Assembly (NCBI RefSeq): GCF_018829635.1
Contig: NZ_JAHKKG010000001.1
Location: 124,001-188,000, forward strand
Reading direction: 5' to 3'
DNA from: Paractinoplanes bogorensis
Lineage (GTDB): Bacteria; Actinomycetota; Actinomycetes; Mycobacteriales; Micromonosporaceae
DNA length: 64,000 bases
Shown: positions 8,460 to 17,548 of the stretch, one piece after another
How positions within the stretch are numbered: position 1 is the first letter of the stretch
Layout of the letters: the number at the start of each line of letters is the position of its first letter
The notes under the pieces: generated by a model
Told to the model about the DNA's origin: nothing
The model's input: only the letters and a program-made list of their open reading frames with translations
Database searches by the model: none
Made by a program: the position numbers and the translations under genes

Positions 8460-11400
8460 ATGGCTGTCGCCGATGAGGCAGCGACCGAATCCGATGCCGA
8501 CCAGGATCTCATCGCCGGACCGGGCCTGGCCCTGACCGGCCGCCTCGGGACCAGTGCCGAGGAGGGTGAGCTCGACGAGACGTTGCCCAACGGGGAACGG
8601 CTCATCGCCCAGGCCGTGGAGGTGGCGGGCACCGACCATGCCACGGCTTCCCTGGTCGGGCGTTACTGGCGGTTCGCGCCGGACGAAGAGCTGGTGGGGC
8701 TGACCCCGCAGGAGATGTACGACGCCGCGATCAGCCACCGCGAGCTGGCCGCGACCCGCCTGCCGGGCGAGCTGAAGCTCGCGATCACGCCGCCGACCGG
8801 GTCGGAGTACCACTCGATCCTGCAGGTCGTCACCGATGACATGCCGTTCCTGGTCGACTCCGTGATCGCCCTGCTCTCCGCGCATCAGCAACAGGTGCAT
8901 CTGCTGGTGCACCCGTTGATCGTGGTGCGTCGTGAGCCGCTCGGCGCGCTGAACGAGCTCTGTGCCGAGGTCGAGCCCGACGACGCGATCGACGGCGACA
9001 CGGTGGAGAGCTGGATCCGCATCGAGCTCGATCCGATCCGCAGCGCCGAGGCCCGGGAGCAGCTGCTCAACGAGGTGCGGCGGGTGCTGACCGACGTGCG
9101 GGACGCCGTCGAGGACTGGCCCCGCATGCGGCAGCGTGCTCTCGTCATCGCCGACGAGCTGGCCGCCGCCCGTGGCGTCGAGCGCAAGCTGCCGGTCCCC
9201 GACAAGGACGTCACCGACTCGATCGAGCTGCTCAAGTGGCTGGCCCACGACCACTTCACGTTCCTCGGCTACCGCGAATACCAGCTCGACGGTGACGTGC
9301 TGACCGCCGTGCCCGGCACCGGGCTGGGCATCCTGCGCGGCGACAGCGCCCCGCGCCGGCTCTCCACGATGGCCGACGAGGCGTTCCACCGCGCGCTCGA
9401 GAAGCGCCTGCTGGTGATCACCAAGGCCAACTCGCGGGCCACCGTGCACCGCTCGGCCTACCTCGACTACATCGGCGTCAAGGTGTTCAACGAGTCGGGC
9501 GAGGTGGTCGGCGAGCGCCGCTTCCTCGGCCTGTTCAGCTCGTCGGCCTACCGCACCAGCGTGCGTGAGCTGCCGGTGGTCAAGCGCAAGGTCCGCGAGG
9601 TGCTCGACCGCTCCGGCCTGTCACCACGCGGGCACTCGGGCAAAGATCTGCTGCAGATACTGGAGACGTATCCGCGCGACGAGCTCTTCCAGATCAAGAC
9701 CGATGACCTGTACGAGGCGGTCATCGGGGTGCTGCGGATGGCCGGCCGCCGCCAGTTGCGCCTGTTCCTGCGCCGCGACGGTTACGGCCGCTTCATCTCG
9801 TGCCTGATCTATCTGCCGCGCGACCGGTTCACCACCGGCAACCGGCTGCGCATGCAGGAGATCCTGCTCCGCGAGCTGAACGGCGTGGGCGTCGACTACA
9901 CGACCCGGGTGACCGAGCGGATGCTGGCCCGGGTGCACTTCATCGTGCGGACCGACCCGTCCGACCCGCCGGGCTCGATCGACCCCAACTCGCTGGCCGA
10001 GCTGCTGGCCGACGCGACCCGCATGTGGGACGACGACTTCTCGCTGGTGCTCGAGCGCAAGCTGGGCGAGGAGGCGGCGCGCGACCTGTTCTCCCGCTAC
10101 TCGTCGGCGTACCCCGAGAGCTACAAGGACGGCCACACCCCGTACGAGGGCATGCAGGATCTGGCCAAGCTCGAGCTGCTCGAAGAGGAGGGCCAGCTCG
10201 AGATGCACCTGTATCGCAAGCGCCGGCCCGGCCGCGACGGGGCGCCCGAGCCGGACGATCACGACGTGCGGTTCAAGGTCTACCGCTACGGCGAGCCGAT
10301 GGTGCTCTCGGCCGTGCTGCCGGTGCTGCACTCGCTCGGCGTCCAGGTGGTCGACGAGCGCCCGTACGAGATCCGCCGCACCGACGGCACGGTCTACCTG
10401 TACGACTTCGGGCTGCAGCCACCGGCCGCCCACCGTGAGCTGGCCGAGGTGCGTCCGCAGGTGGAGAACGCGTTCGCGGCCGCCTGGCGCGGTGAGGCCG
10501 AGGTCGACGGGTTCAACGAACTGGTGCTGCGGGCCGGGCTCACCTGGCGTCAGGTGGTGGTGCTGCGGGCGTACGCGAAATATCAGCGCCAGACCGGGAG
10601 CGTGTTCTCGCAGCGCTACCTCGAGTCGACCTTCATCGCCTACCCCGAGATCGCGCGACTGCTGGTCCGGCTGTTCGAGACCCGGTTCTCGCCCCGGCTC
10701 GAGGCCGGCGAGTCCGAGCGTTCCCGGCTCGCCGGTGAACTGGTCGAGCAGATCACCGGCCTGCTCGACGACGTGGACAGCCTCGACCAGGACCGGATCC
10801 TGCGGTCCTACCTGACGCTGATCCAGGCCACGCTGCGCACCAGCTTCTTCAAGCGCGGCGCGGACGGGCGGCCCAAGTCGTACGTGGCGTTCAAGCTCGA
10901 CCCGCTGGCCATCCCCGACCTGCCGCAGCCCCGGCCCAAGTACGAGATCTTCGTCTACTCGCCGCGGTTCGAGGGCGTGCACCTGCGCTTCGGTTCGGTC
11001 GCCCGCGGCGGTCTGCGCTGGTCGGACCGGCGCGAAGACTTCCGTACGGAAATCCTCGGCCTGGTCAAGGCGCAGATGGTCAAGAACGCGGTGATCGTGC
11101 CGGTCGGCGCCAAGGGTGGCTTCGTGCTCAAGCAGAAGCCGGGCGACCGCGACGAGGCGGTGGAGTGCTACAAGCGCTTCATCACCGCGCTGCTCGACGT
11201 GACCGACAACATCCTCAGCGGCAAGATCGTGCCGCCGCGCGACGTGGTGCGCCACGACGGCGACGACCCCTACCTGGTGGTCGCGGCCGACAAGGGCACG
11301 GCGACGTTCAGCGACATCGCCAACGAGATCTCGGTGTCGCACGAGTTCTGGATGGGTGACGCGTTCGCCAGCGGCGGCTCGGCCGGCTACGACCACAAAA

Positions 11401-13391
11401 AGATGGGCATCACCGCCCGCGGTGCGTGGGAGTCGGTCAAGAAGCACTTCCGTGACCTGGGCGTGGACACCCAGACCGAAGACTTCACCGTGGTCGGCGT
11501 GGGTGACATGTCGGGCGATGTGTTCGGCAACGGGATGCTGCTCAGCGAGCACATCCGGCTGGTGGCCGCGTTCGACCACCGGCACATCTTCCTCGACCCG
11601 ACGCCGGATTCGGCCACGTCGTATGCCGAGCGGCGGCGACTGTTCGACCTGCCGCGCTCGTCGTGGGACGACTACGACCGGTCGCTGATCTCTGCGGGTG
11701 GGGGCATTTTCCCCCGTACGGCGAAATCGATCCCGGTCAGCCCGGAGGTGCGCGCCGCACTGGACCTCGGTGACGCGCCCGCCGTCAGCCCGGTCGAGCT
11801 GATGCGGGCCATCCTGCGGGCGCCGGTCGACCTGCTGTTCAACGGCGGCATCGGCACCTACGTCAAGGCGACCTCGGAGACGCACGCCGAGGTCGGCGAC
11901 AAGGCCAGCGACGCGATCCGGCTGAACGGCTCGCAGCTGCGGGTCAAGGTGGTCGGCGAGGGCGGCAACCTGGGCCTGACCCAGCGCGGCCGGATCGAGT
12001 TCGCCCGGTCCGGCGGCAAGGTGTTCACCGACTTCATCGACAACTCGGCCGGCGTCGACTGCTCCGACCACGAGGTCAACATCAAGATCCTGCTCGGCGG
12101 CATGGTCACCGACGGCGAGATGACCTTGCCGGAACGCGACGAGCTGCTGGCCGCGATGACCGACGAGGTCGCGGCGCTGGTCCTGCGGGACAACTACGAG
12201 CAGGCCAACGCGCTCGGGAACGCCCGGGCCCAGGCCCACTCGCTGCTGCCGGTGCACCGGCGGATGCTCAACGAGCTCGAGGAGAGCGGCCAGCTCAACC
12301 GCGAGCTGGAGGCGCTGCCGACCGACGCCGAGCTGGCCGCCCGCTACGACGCGGGCGAGGGGCTGAGCGATCCGGAGTTCGCCGTCCTGCTGGCCTACGT
12401 CAAGATCAGTCTCGAGCGCGAGGTGCTGGCCGACGAGATCGTGGACGAGGCCTGGACCAATGCGGTGCTGTCCCGCTACTTCCCGACGCCGCTGCGTGAA
12501 CGGTGCGCCGGGCGGATGGCGGGCCACCGGCTGCGCCGCGAGATCATCGCGACCGCCCTGGTCAACGAGGTGGTCAACCGCGGCGGCACGTCGTTCGTCT
12601 TCCGCGCCATGGAAGAGAGCGGCGCCTCGGCGGCCGACGTGATCCGGGCCTTCACGGTGATCCGCGAGGCGTACGGGCTGTCCCAGATCTGGGCCGACGC
12701 CGAAGCCCTGGACAACAAGGTGCCGACCGAGGCCCAGACGCTGGTCTTCCTGGAGTCGCGGCGGCTGCTCGACCGGGCGGTGCGCTGGCTGGTCAGCACC
12801 CGCCGCTCACCGCTCGACGTGGCCGGCGAGATCAGCAAGCTCAGCGCCGGGGTGCAGTCGCTGCTGCCGCAGATGCCCCAGGTGCTGCGCGGTATCGAGC
12901 GCCGGTCGATGGACGAGCACATCGCCACCCTGGTCAACCGGGGTGTGCCGATGGACCAGGCCGAGCGGGTGACCTGGTGCAACTACGGTTTCGGCCTGCT
13001 CGACATCCTCGAGACGGGCAACGGCACCGGAAAGCCGCCGGTCGAGGTGGCGAGCGTGTACTTCGCGATGTCCGAGCGCTTCCACATCGACCAGCTGCTG
13101 TCGCACATCTCGTTCCTGCCCCGCGGCGACCGCTGGCAGACGCTGGCCCGGATGGCGTTGCGCTACGACCTGTACGCGGCGCTGGCCGCCCTGACGGCCG
13201 AGGTGCTGCAGTCGACCCCGTCCGGCGAGCCGGCCGACGAACGCATCTCGGAGTGGGAACGCGTCAACGCGGCCTCGATCGCCCGGGCCGCCAACGCCAT
13301 GGGTGACGTCGCCAACACCCCGGCCGAGCTGGCCGCGTTGTCGGTCCTGCTCCGCCAGATCCGCACCCTGGTCAAAACCTCCGCCGCCTGA
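8460..13391 (+). CDS. gdh: NAD-dependent glutamate dehydrogenase, 180-kDa type
   Basis: At 1643 residues this has the length of the large L_180 class of NAD-specific glutamate dehydrogenases first described in Streptomyces clavuligerus, which oxidise glutamate to 2-oxoglutarate and ammonia. The N-terminal half carries regulatory ACT-like regions. The catalytic core is around residues 820-1250 with the glycine-rich substrate site VPVGAKGGFVLKQK (Lys885), then VVGVGDMSGDVFGNGM of the NAD-binding fold. The C-terminal third is helical. ATG 8460 has GAGGGGAG upstream. It is monocistronic, transcribed away from the PBP gene, and ends at a strong terminator. In mycobacteria this enzyme is controlled by GarA binding; no garA is in the window. 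Confidence 0.95.
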   Translation: MAVADEAATESDADQDLIAGPGLALTGRLGTSAEEGELDETLPNGERLIAQAVEVAGTDHATASLVGRYWRFAPDEELVGLTPQEMYDAAISHRELAATRLPGELKLAITPPTGSEYHSILQVVTDDMPFLVDSVIALLSAHQQQVHLLVHPLIVVRREPLGALNELCAEVEPDDAIDGDTVESWIRIELDPIRSAEAREQLLNEVRRVLTDVRDAVEDWPRMRQRALVIADELAAARGVERKLPVPDKDVTDSIELLKWLAHDHFTFLGYREYQLDGDVLTAVPGTGLGILRGDSAPRRLSTMADEAFHRALEKRLLVITKANSRATVHRSAYLDYIGVKVFNESGEVVGERRFLGLFSSSAYRTSVRELPVVKRKVREVLDRSGLSPRGHSGKDLLQILETYPRDELFQIKTDDLYEAVIGVLRMAGRRQLRLFLRRDGYGRFISCLIYLPRDRFTTGNRLRMQEILLRELNGVGVDYTTRVTERMLARVHFIVRTDPSDPPGSIDPNSLAELLADATRMWDDDFSLVLERKLGEEAARDLFSRYSSAYPESYKDGHTPYEGMQDLAKLELLEEEGQLEMHLYRKRRPGRDGAPEPDDHDVRFKVYRYGEPMVLSAVLPVLHSLGVQVVDERPYEIRRTDGTVYLYDFGLQPPAAHRELAEVRPQVENAFAAAWRGEAEVDGFNELVLRAGLTWRQVVVLRAYAKYQRQTGSVFSQRYLESTFIAYPEIARLLVRLFETRFSPRLEAGESERSRLAGELVEQITGLLDDVDSLDQDRILRSYLTLIQATLRTSFFKRGADGRPKSYVAFKLDPLAIPDLPQPRPKYEIFVYSPRFEGVHLRFGSVARGGLRWSDRREDFRTEILGLVKAQMVKNAVIVPVGAKGGFVLKQKPGDRDEAVECYKRFITALLDVTDNILSGKIVPPRDVVRHDGDDPYLVVAADKGTATFSDIANEISVSHEFWMGDAFASGGSAGYDHKKMGITARGAWESVKKHFRDLGVDTQTEDFTVVGVGDMSGDVFGNGMLLSEHIRLVAAFDHRHIFLDPTPDSATSYAERRRLFDLPRSSWDDYDRSLISAGGGIFPRTAKSIPVSPEVRAALDLGDAPAVSPVELMRAILRAPVDLLFNGGIGTYVKATSETHAEVGDKASDAIRLNGSQLRVKVVGEGGNLGLTQRGRIEFARSGGKVFTDFIDNSAGVDCSDHEVNIKILLGGMVTDGEMTLPERDELLAAMTDEVAALVLRDNYEQANALGNARAQAHSLLPVHRRMLNELEESGQLNRELEALPTDAELAARYDAGEGLSDPEFAVLLAYVKISLEREVLADEIVDEAWTNAVLSRYFPTPLRERCAGRMAGHRLRREIIATALVNEVVNRGGTSFVFRAMEESGASAADVIRAFTVIREAYGLSQIWADAEALDNKVPTEAQTLVFLESRRLLDRAVRWLVSTRRSPLDVAGEISKLSAGVQSLLPQMPQVLRGIERRSMDEHIATLVNRGVPMDQAERVTWCNYGFGLLDILETGNGTGKPPVEVASVYFAMSERFHIDQLLSHISFLPRGDRWQTLARMALRYDLYAALAALTAEVLQSTPSGEPADERISEWERVNAASIARAANAMGDVANTPAELAALSVLLRQIRTLVKTSAA

Positions 13392-13403
13392 CGCATTTCA
13401 TCG

Positions 13404-13432
13404 AGAAGGGCCGTCCATCGGGCGGCCCTTCT
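13404..13432 (+). terminator. terminator after gdh
   Basis: A perfect 10-bp stem, AGAAGGGCCG (13404-13413) and CGGCCCTTCT (13423-13432), with a 9-nt loop, starts 12 bp after the gdh stop codon. It insulates gdh from the copper ATPase promoter. Confidence 0.8.
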
Positions 13433-13454
13433 TCGTACCCGCCTCCGGGCCAGG

Positions 13455-13469
13455 TACCCCCAAGGGGTA
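13455..13469 (+). promoter_or_regulatory. CsoR-type copper operator
   Basis: TACCCC-CAA-GGGGTA is a perfect 6-3-6 inverted repeat directly abutting the -10 box of the copper ATPase gene. Runs of C and G flanked by TA/AT are the known signature of operators for CsoR, the copper-sensing repressor. No csoR gene lies nearby, so the repressor would act in trans. Confidence 0.75.
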
Positions 13470-13475
13470 TAGGGT
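13470..13475 (+). promoter_or_regulatory. -10 box for leaderless copper ATPase transcript
   Basis: TAGGGT lies 7 nt before ATG 13483, so the mRNA is probably leaderless. It touches the CsoR-like palindrome, so repressor binding would block RNA polymerase. Confidence 0.65.
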
Positions 13476-13482
13476 AGGTGGC

Positions 13483-15645
13483 ATGGAGCGGGTTATCGAG
13501 CTGGAGATCGGTGGGATGACGTGCGCCGCGTGCGCCAACCGGATCGAGAAGAAGCTCAACCGGATCGACGGCGTCAGCGCGACAGTCAATTACGCCACTG
13601 AGAAAGCCCGCGCCACCGTGCCCGCCGCGCTCAGTGCGGCCGACCTGATCGCGGTGGTGGAGAAGACCGGCTACACGGCGGCCGAGCCGCAGCCGCTCGA
13701 GGCCGCGAAACCCGAAGCGTCGCGAGACACGCTGCGTGACCGGCTGATCCTCTCGGCCGTACTCAGCGTGCCCGTCATCGTGCTCGCCATGGTGCCGGCC
13801 TGGCAGTTCGACTACTGGCAGTGGTTGTCGTTGACGCTGGCCGCGCCCGTGGTGGCGTACGGGGGATGGCCTTTCCACCGCTCGGCCGTCGTCAACCTGC
13901 GGCACGGCGCGGCCACCATGGACACGCTCGTCTCGATGGGCACGCTGGCCGCCTTCGGCTGGTCGGTGTGGGCGCTGTTCCTCGGCGACGCGGGCATGCC
14001 GGGCATGGTCCACCCGTTCTCGCTGACCGCGCGCGAGGGCGACGCGATCTATCTCGAGGCGGCCGCCGGGGTGACGACGTTTCTGCTGGCCGGGCGCTAT
14101 CTCGAGGCCCGGGCCAAGCGGCACGCGGGCGACGCGCTGCGGGCGCTGCTGTCGCTCGGGGCCAAGAACGTGACCATCCTCGAGAACGGTGCCGAGCGCG
14201 AGATCCCGGCCACCGACCTGAGGGTCAACACCCTTTTCCTCGTACGCCCGGGGGAGAAAGTGGCCACGGACGGTGAGGTGGTCGAGGGGTCGTCGGCGCT
14301 CGACGTCAGCCTGCTCACCGGGGAGTCGGTGCCGGTCGAGGTGCGCCCGGGCGACCAGGTGACCGGCGCGACGATCAACGCGGGCGGCCGGCTCGTCGTC
14401 CGGGCGACCCGGGTCGGGGCCGACACGCAGCTGGCCCAGATGGCCCGGCTGGTCGAGGAGGCGCAGAACGGCAAGGCGGCGGTGCAGCGGCTGGCCGACC
14501 GGATCTCGGGCGTGTTCGTGCCGGTGGTGATCGCGCTCGCGGTCGGGACGCTCGGCTACTGGACCGGCACCGGGCAAGGGGTGACGGCCGCGTTCACCGC
14601 CGCGGTGGCCGTGCTGATCATCGCCTGCCCGTGTGCGCTGGGACTGGCCACACCGACCGCGCTGCTGGTCGGGACCGGGCGGGGCGCGCAGATGGGGATC
14701 CTGATCCGCGGGGTGGAGGCGCTCGAGTCGACCCGGCGGGTGGACACGATCGTGCTCGACAAGACCGGCACGGTGACCACGGGACGTATGTCCGTCACCT
14801 CGGTTGTCAGCGCGAGTGGAGACAGCGAGCACGAGGACGAGGTGCTCCGGCTGGCTGGGGCGGTCGAGACGGCCTCCGAACACCCCATCGGGCGGGCGAT
14901 CGCCGAGGCGGCCCGCGCGCGGGGCCCGCTGCCGGCGATCACGGATTTTCAGGCGACGGCCGGTGTGGGCGTACGGGGAAAGGTCGAAGGGTTTGACGTT
15001 GCGGTCGCGGCCGGGGCGCCCGGCCAGGCTCAGGACGCGCAGACGTGGGTTGAAGTAACCAGGGACGGCGACACCGTCGGGTGGATCGCGCTGGCTGACA
15101 CCGTGCGGCCGAGCAGCGCCGGTGCCGTCGCGCGGCTGAAGCGCCTCGGACTCGAACCGATGCTGGTCACCGGCGACTCGCGCGCGGTCGCGGACGCGGT
15201 GGCGGCCGAGGTCGGGATCACCCGGGTCGAGGCCGGGGTGCTGCCCGCGGGCAAGGTCGACGTGGTCAAGCAACTGCAGTCGCAGGGCCGGTCGGTGGCC
15301 ATGGTCGGCGACGGTGTGAACGACGCGGCCGCCCTGGCCCAGGCCGATCTCGGGCTCGCGATGGGCGCCGGCACCGATGTCGCGATCCAGGCGTCCGACC
15401 TGACTCTCGTACGGGGTGATCTGACCGCCGCCGTGGATGCGGTGCGGCTGTCCCGGCGCACGCTCGGGATCATCCGGGGGAACCTGTTCTGGGCCTTCGC
15501 CTACAACGTGGCCGGTCTGCCGCTGGCCGCGGCCGGGCTGCTCAACCCCATGATCGCGGGGGCCGCCATGGCCTTCAGTTCGGTCTTCGTCGTGCTGAAC
15601 AGCCTCCGGCTGCGCGGGTTCGGTCCTGACAATCAGACAGCGTGA
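13483..15645 (+). CDS. copA: copper-translocating P1B-type ATPase
   Basis: A 720-residue membrane ATPase that exports Cu(I). Domain order: one heavy-metal-associated domain with GGMTCAACANR (Cys14, Cys17), two helices, four helices up to the actuator domain (TGES), then the metal-channel helix with CPC (Cys382, Cys384), the phosphorylation site DKTGT (Asp426), the SEHPIG nucleotide motif, TGD, and GDGVNDAAAL. The CPC plus a single CxxC domain indicate the Cu(I)/Ag(I) subclass. ATG 13483 is chosen because the homologous metal domain begins here and a -10 box sits 7 nt upstream; the longer frame from 13303 would overlap gdh. The CsoR-like operator predicts induction by copper. No copper chaperone gene is adjacent. 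Confidence 0.93.
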   Translation: MERVIELEIGGMTCAACANRIEKKLNRIDGVSATVNYATEKARATVPAALSAADLIAVVEKTGYTAAEPQPLEAAKPEASRDTLRDRLILSAVLSVPVIVLAMVPAWQFDYWQWLSLTLAAPVVAYGGWPFHRSAVVNLRHGAATMDTLVSMGTLAAFGWSVWALFLGDAGMPGMVHPFSLTAREGDAIYLEAAAGVTTFLLAGRYLEARAKRHAGDALRALLSLGAKNVTILENGAEREIPATDLRVNTLFLVRPGEKVATDGEVVEGSSALDVSLLTGESVPVEVRPGDQVTGATINAGGRLVVRATRVGADTQLAQMARLVEEAQNGKAAVQRLADRISGVFVPVVIALAVGTLGYWTGTGQGVTAAFTAAVAVLIIACPCALGLATPTALLVGTGRGAQMGILIRGVEALESTRRVDTIVLDKTGTVTTGRMSVTSVVSASGDSEHEDEVLRLAGAVETASEHPIGRAIAEAARARGPLPAITDFQATAGVGVRGKVEGFDVAVAAGAPGQAQDAQTWVEVTRDGDTVGWIALADTVRPSSAGAVARLKRLGLEPMLVTGDSRAVADAVAAEVGITRVEAGVLPAGKVDVVKQLQSQGRSVAMVGDGVNDAAALAQADLGLAMGAGTDVAIQASDLTLVRGDLTAAVDAVRLSRRTLGIIRGNLFWAFAYNVAGLPLAAAGLLNPMIAGAAMAFSSVFVVLNSLRLRGFGPDNQTA

Positions 15646-15912
15646 GCCGGGTCGCGGCGGATTGCTCCCGAAATCCGTATGCCGCGCCCGGCTCACCGTC
15701 TGCGTCGCGAAGGCTCGAACTGGTCCCGAAGGCCGAGTCGTTCGCGACGTCCCCAGACCCACCTGCGGACATCACGCTACGTGCCGGCGGGCTTGCGCCG
15801 GAAGCTCCCCGTACGCGAAATAGCCGTTCGGACAACACGGATCAGGCGACAGATCCGGATATCTCTGGACAGCGAGGCATAAAAGACGACGCCCGGTTAC
15901 TCACCGTAAAGA
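15646..15912. other. gap between convergent copA and tetR
   Basis: No gene is supported here. A weak 6-bp inverted repeat CCGGCG/CGCCGG (15784-15801) with a 6-nt loop could terminate copA. A CCCCGTACGCGAAAT block, one of the dispersed CGTACG motifs, lies at about 15804-15817. Confidence 0.4.
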
Positions 15913-16626
15913 TCAGTCGTCCTTACGTACGGTCTCGATCAGGGCCAGCACCTGACGCAGCGCGGGCCGTAGCACGCGCAGCCGGGAAAGCGAGACCATC
16001 CGGTCGATCAGCGGCACCGCGCCGTCGATCAGGCGCCGGGTGCGCCGCTGATCGGGTGATTTGTCGTAGACCCAGAACAGGATCACGCCCATCCAGCCCA
16101 GCCAGAGCAGCTCGGGCAGCTCCTTGCGCAGCTCGGGGTCGAGCTTCGCGGTCGAGCCGTCGACCACGTCGCGGAAGATGGCGATCGCCGCCTCGCGGGC
16201 CGGCGACGACTCGCTCGAGAACGGACTGAGCGGTGACGACGGCTCGGCCGCGGTCTTGAAGAAGGTGGCCGCGAACGAGTGGTAGGGCTCGTTCACGTCG
16301 ATCCCCGCGTGCAGCACGCCCCGGAGCCGGGGCGCGAGCTCCTTCTCGGTCGCCAGCACCTGCTCGGCGGCGGCCCGGTGAATCGTCTGGTTGCGGTCGT
16401 AGAACCCCTGGATCAGGTGTTCCTTGGAGTCGAAGTAGTAGTAGGCGTTGCCGACCGCGACCCCGGCCTCCTTGGCGATCGCCCGCATCGTCGTCTCGGC
16501 GTAGCCCCGCTCGCGGAACAGCCGCAACGCCGTCTCGAGGATCAGCTGGCGCGTCTGCTCGCCCCGGGCCCGGCGAGGTTTCTCGTCTGGGCCGGGCTCA
16601 GCGGCAGCGGTCGTCACACCCGTCAC
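15913..16626 (-). CDS. TetR-family transcriptional regulator
   Basis: A 237-residue DNA-binding repressor. The N-terminal helix-turn-helix is clear: ETALRLFRERGYAETTMRAI, then GVAVGNAYYYFDSKEHLI (about residues 30-75). The remainder is the variable helical ligand-binding and dimer domain. It is the last gene of a three-gene minus-strand operon and overlaps the preceding DCC-family gene by 29 bp, which indicates translational coupling. Two palindromes with a shared GAAC-N2-GTTC core at the operon promoter (17494-17503 and 17534-17549) are the obvious candidate autoregulatory sites. The ligand is unknown; redox-related or lipophilic compounds fit the neighbours but this is speculation. Confidence 0.9.
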   Translation of the reverse strand: MTGVTTAAAEPGPDEKPRRARGEQTRQLILETALRLFRERGYAETTMRAIAKEAGVAVGNAYYYFDSKEHLIQGFYDRNQTIHRAAAEQVLATEKELAPRLRGVLHAGIDVNEPYHSFAATFFKTAAEPSSPLSPFSSESSPAREAAIAIFRDVVDGSTAKLDPELRKELPELLWLGWMGVILFWVYDKSPDQRRTRRLIDGAVPLIDRMVSLSRLRVLRPALRQVLALIETVRKDD

Positions 16627-17026
16627 CGTAGTACTCCGTCCCCGAGTCGGTTCGCGTACGCTCCCGGATCGCCGACGCCGTCGCGATGAACGCGCGGGCC
16701 GTGCCCGATCCCATCCGCCCGGCCAGCCCCCGATAGTCGGCCAGGGCCCAGAGGCAGGCCGACCACGCGCCCTCGCCGGTGTAGACCGATCCCTCGTCGC
16801 CGATCACCGTCACGTCCCGCAGCGTGGTCCGGTGATCGAGGGTCGGGAACCGTCGCCGCGCCTCGAACGATCCGGCCGGCAGGAACTCCAGCGGGACGAG
16901 CTGGGCCCGCCCCTGCAGCCATCGCCGGGCCGTACGGCAGATCGGGCACCCGTCGTCGTAGAGCACGGTGAAAGAGGTGATGGCCCGGCCGCCCCCTCGT
17001 TCGGCCGGGCCTGTCCCTGTTGCCAT
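16598..17026 (-). CDS. DCC-family thiol-disulfide oxidoreductase (DUF393)
   Basis: A 142-residue protein of the DCC/DUF393 family, named for an N-terminal D-x-C-x-x-C motif, here LYDDGCPICR near residue 25. Family members have a thioredoxin-like fold and are thought to handle disulfides, though few have been studied. The remaining family hallmarks follow (LEFLPAG, LRDVTVIGDEGSVYTGEGA with its aromatic/acidic pattern, and an Ala-rich helix). It follows the small membrane protein gene by 4 nt and overlaps tetR by 29 bp, so the three are co-transcribed. ATG 17026 lacks a strong ribosome site, consistent with coupling. Confidence 0.85.
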   Translation of the reverse strand: MATGTGPAERGGGRAITSFTVLYDDGCPICRTARRWLQGRAQLVPLEFLPAGSFEARRRFPTLDHRTTLRDVTVIGDEGSVYTGEGAWSACLWALADYRGLAGRMGSGTARAFIATASAIRERTRTDSGTEYYGDGCDDRCR

Positions 17027-17030
17027 GCCG

Positions 17031-17477
17031 TCAGGCCCGGGCCGGCGGCGGGCCCTGCGGCGGCATCGGCATCGGCATCGGCGGGTGCATCGGCAGCCGC
17101 CCGGCCGGCGGCAGCGGCGGCACGACCTGCTGCTGACGCAGGCGTCCGCGGCGGTAGCGGCCGAGGAAGAACACGTTGAGGAAGTGCAGGACGCCGAGCA
17201 CGAGCAGCGCCAGACCGACCTTGCTGGACAGCGTCTCGAGGGCCTCGCTGGTGTCGGTGATCGTCTGGCTCGATCGCATGGTGACCGTCACGTAGCCGAG
17301 GTTGAGCAGGTAGAACCCCATGACCAGCAGCTGGTTGATCGCCTTGGCGAGTCGCTCGTCGGCGAACGCGTCGACGAGGAAGACCAGCCCGTTGCGCGAC
17401 AGCGTCGTCGCCACCCACACGGTCAGGCCGACGCTCACCAGCAGATAGACCAGGTACATCCAGACCTTCGGGTCCAT
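17031..17477 (-). CDS. small membrane protein, first gene of the DCC-TetR operon
   Basis: A 148-residue protein of no named family that I recognise. It has about three hydrophobic helices: MYLVYLLVSVGLTVWVATTL near the start, one around residues 45-65 (NQLLVMGFYLLNLGYVTVTM), and one around 90-108 (LALLVLGVLHFLNVFFLG). A basic cluster (RYRRGRLR) and a Pro/Met-rich cytoplasmic tail follow. ATG 17477 has AGAAAGG 8 nt upstream and a promoter flanked by two palindromic operators. The FVDAFADERLAKAINQ-like loop and fold recall integral-membrane partners of DCC proteins, but its function is not known. Confidence 0.8.
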   Translation of the reverse strand: MDPKVWMYLVYLLVSVGLTVWVATTLSRNGLVFLVDAFADERLAKAINQLLVMGFYLLNLGYVTVTMRSSQTITDTSEALETLSSKVGLALLVLGVLHFLNVFFLGRYRRGRLRQQQVVPPLPPAGRLPMHPPMPMPMPPQGPPPARA

Positions 17478-17493
17478 CGTTCACGCCTTTCTC

Positions 17494-17503
17494 GAACATG
17501 TTC
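17494..17503 (-). promoter_or_regulatory. operator O2 of the TetR operon
   Basis: GAACATGTTC, a perfect 10-bp palindrome, lies between the predicted transcription start and the first gene's start codon. It shares the GAAC-N2-GTTC core with the site at 17534. Their centres are 43 bp apart, about four helical turns. Confidence 0.6.
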
Positions 17504-17518
17504 AACTTTGACGCCCTG

Positions 17519-17548
17519 AGCATAGGACACCTTCTTGAACGCGTTCAA
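17519..17548 (-). promoter_or_regulatory. promoter of membrane protein-DCC-TetR operon
   Basis: On the minus strand TTGAAC (17548-17543) and TATGCT (17524-17519) are separated by 18 bp, a good sigma-A-type promoter. The -35 lies inside the 16-bp palindrome at 17534-17549, so repressor binding there would block transcription. Confidence 0.65.

Noticed and set aside
9621..12527. 968-codon minus-strand open frame opposite gdh
   Set aside because: It is antisense to the glutamate dehydrogenase and is rich in Arg, His, Gly, Asp and Val, as expected from reading GC-rich codons in the opposite strand. No motif is present.
13372..15762. 796-codon minus-strand frame opposite copA
   Set aside because: Same antisense artefact; copA carries every P-type ATPase motif on the plus strand.
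15642..16229. plus-strand frame after copA (195 codons)
   Set aside because: It overlaps the stop of copA and runs antisense into tetR, ending in Arg/Pro/Ser low complexity. No ribosome site.
17494..17503. GAACATGTTC as an SOS (LexA) box
   Set aside because: The actinobacterial LexA box is GAAC-N4-GTTC; both sites here have N2, and the TetR neighbour gives a better explanation.
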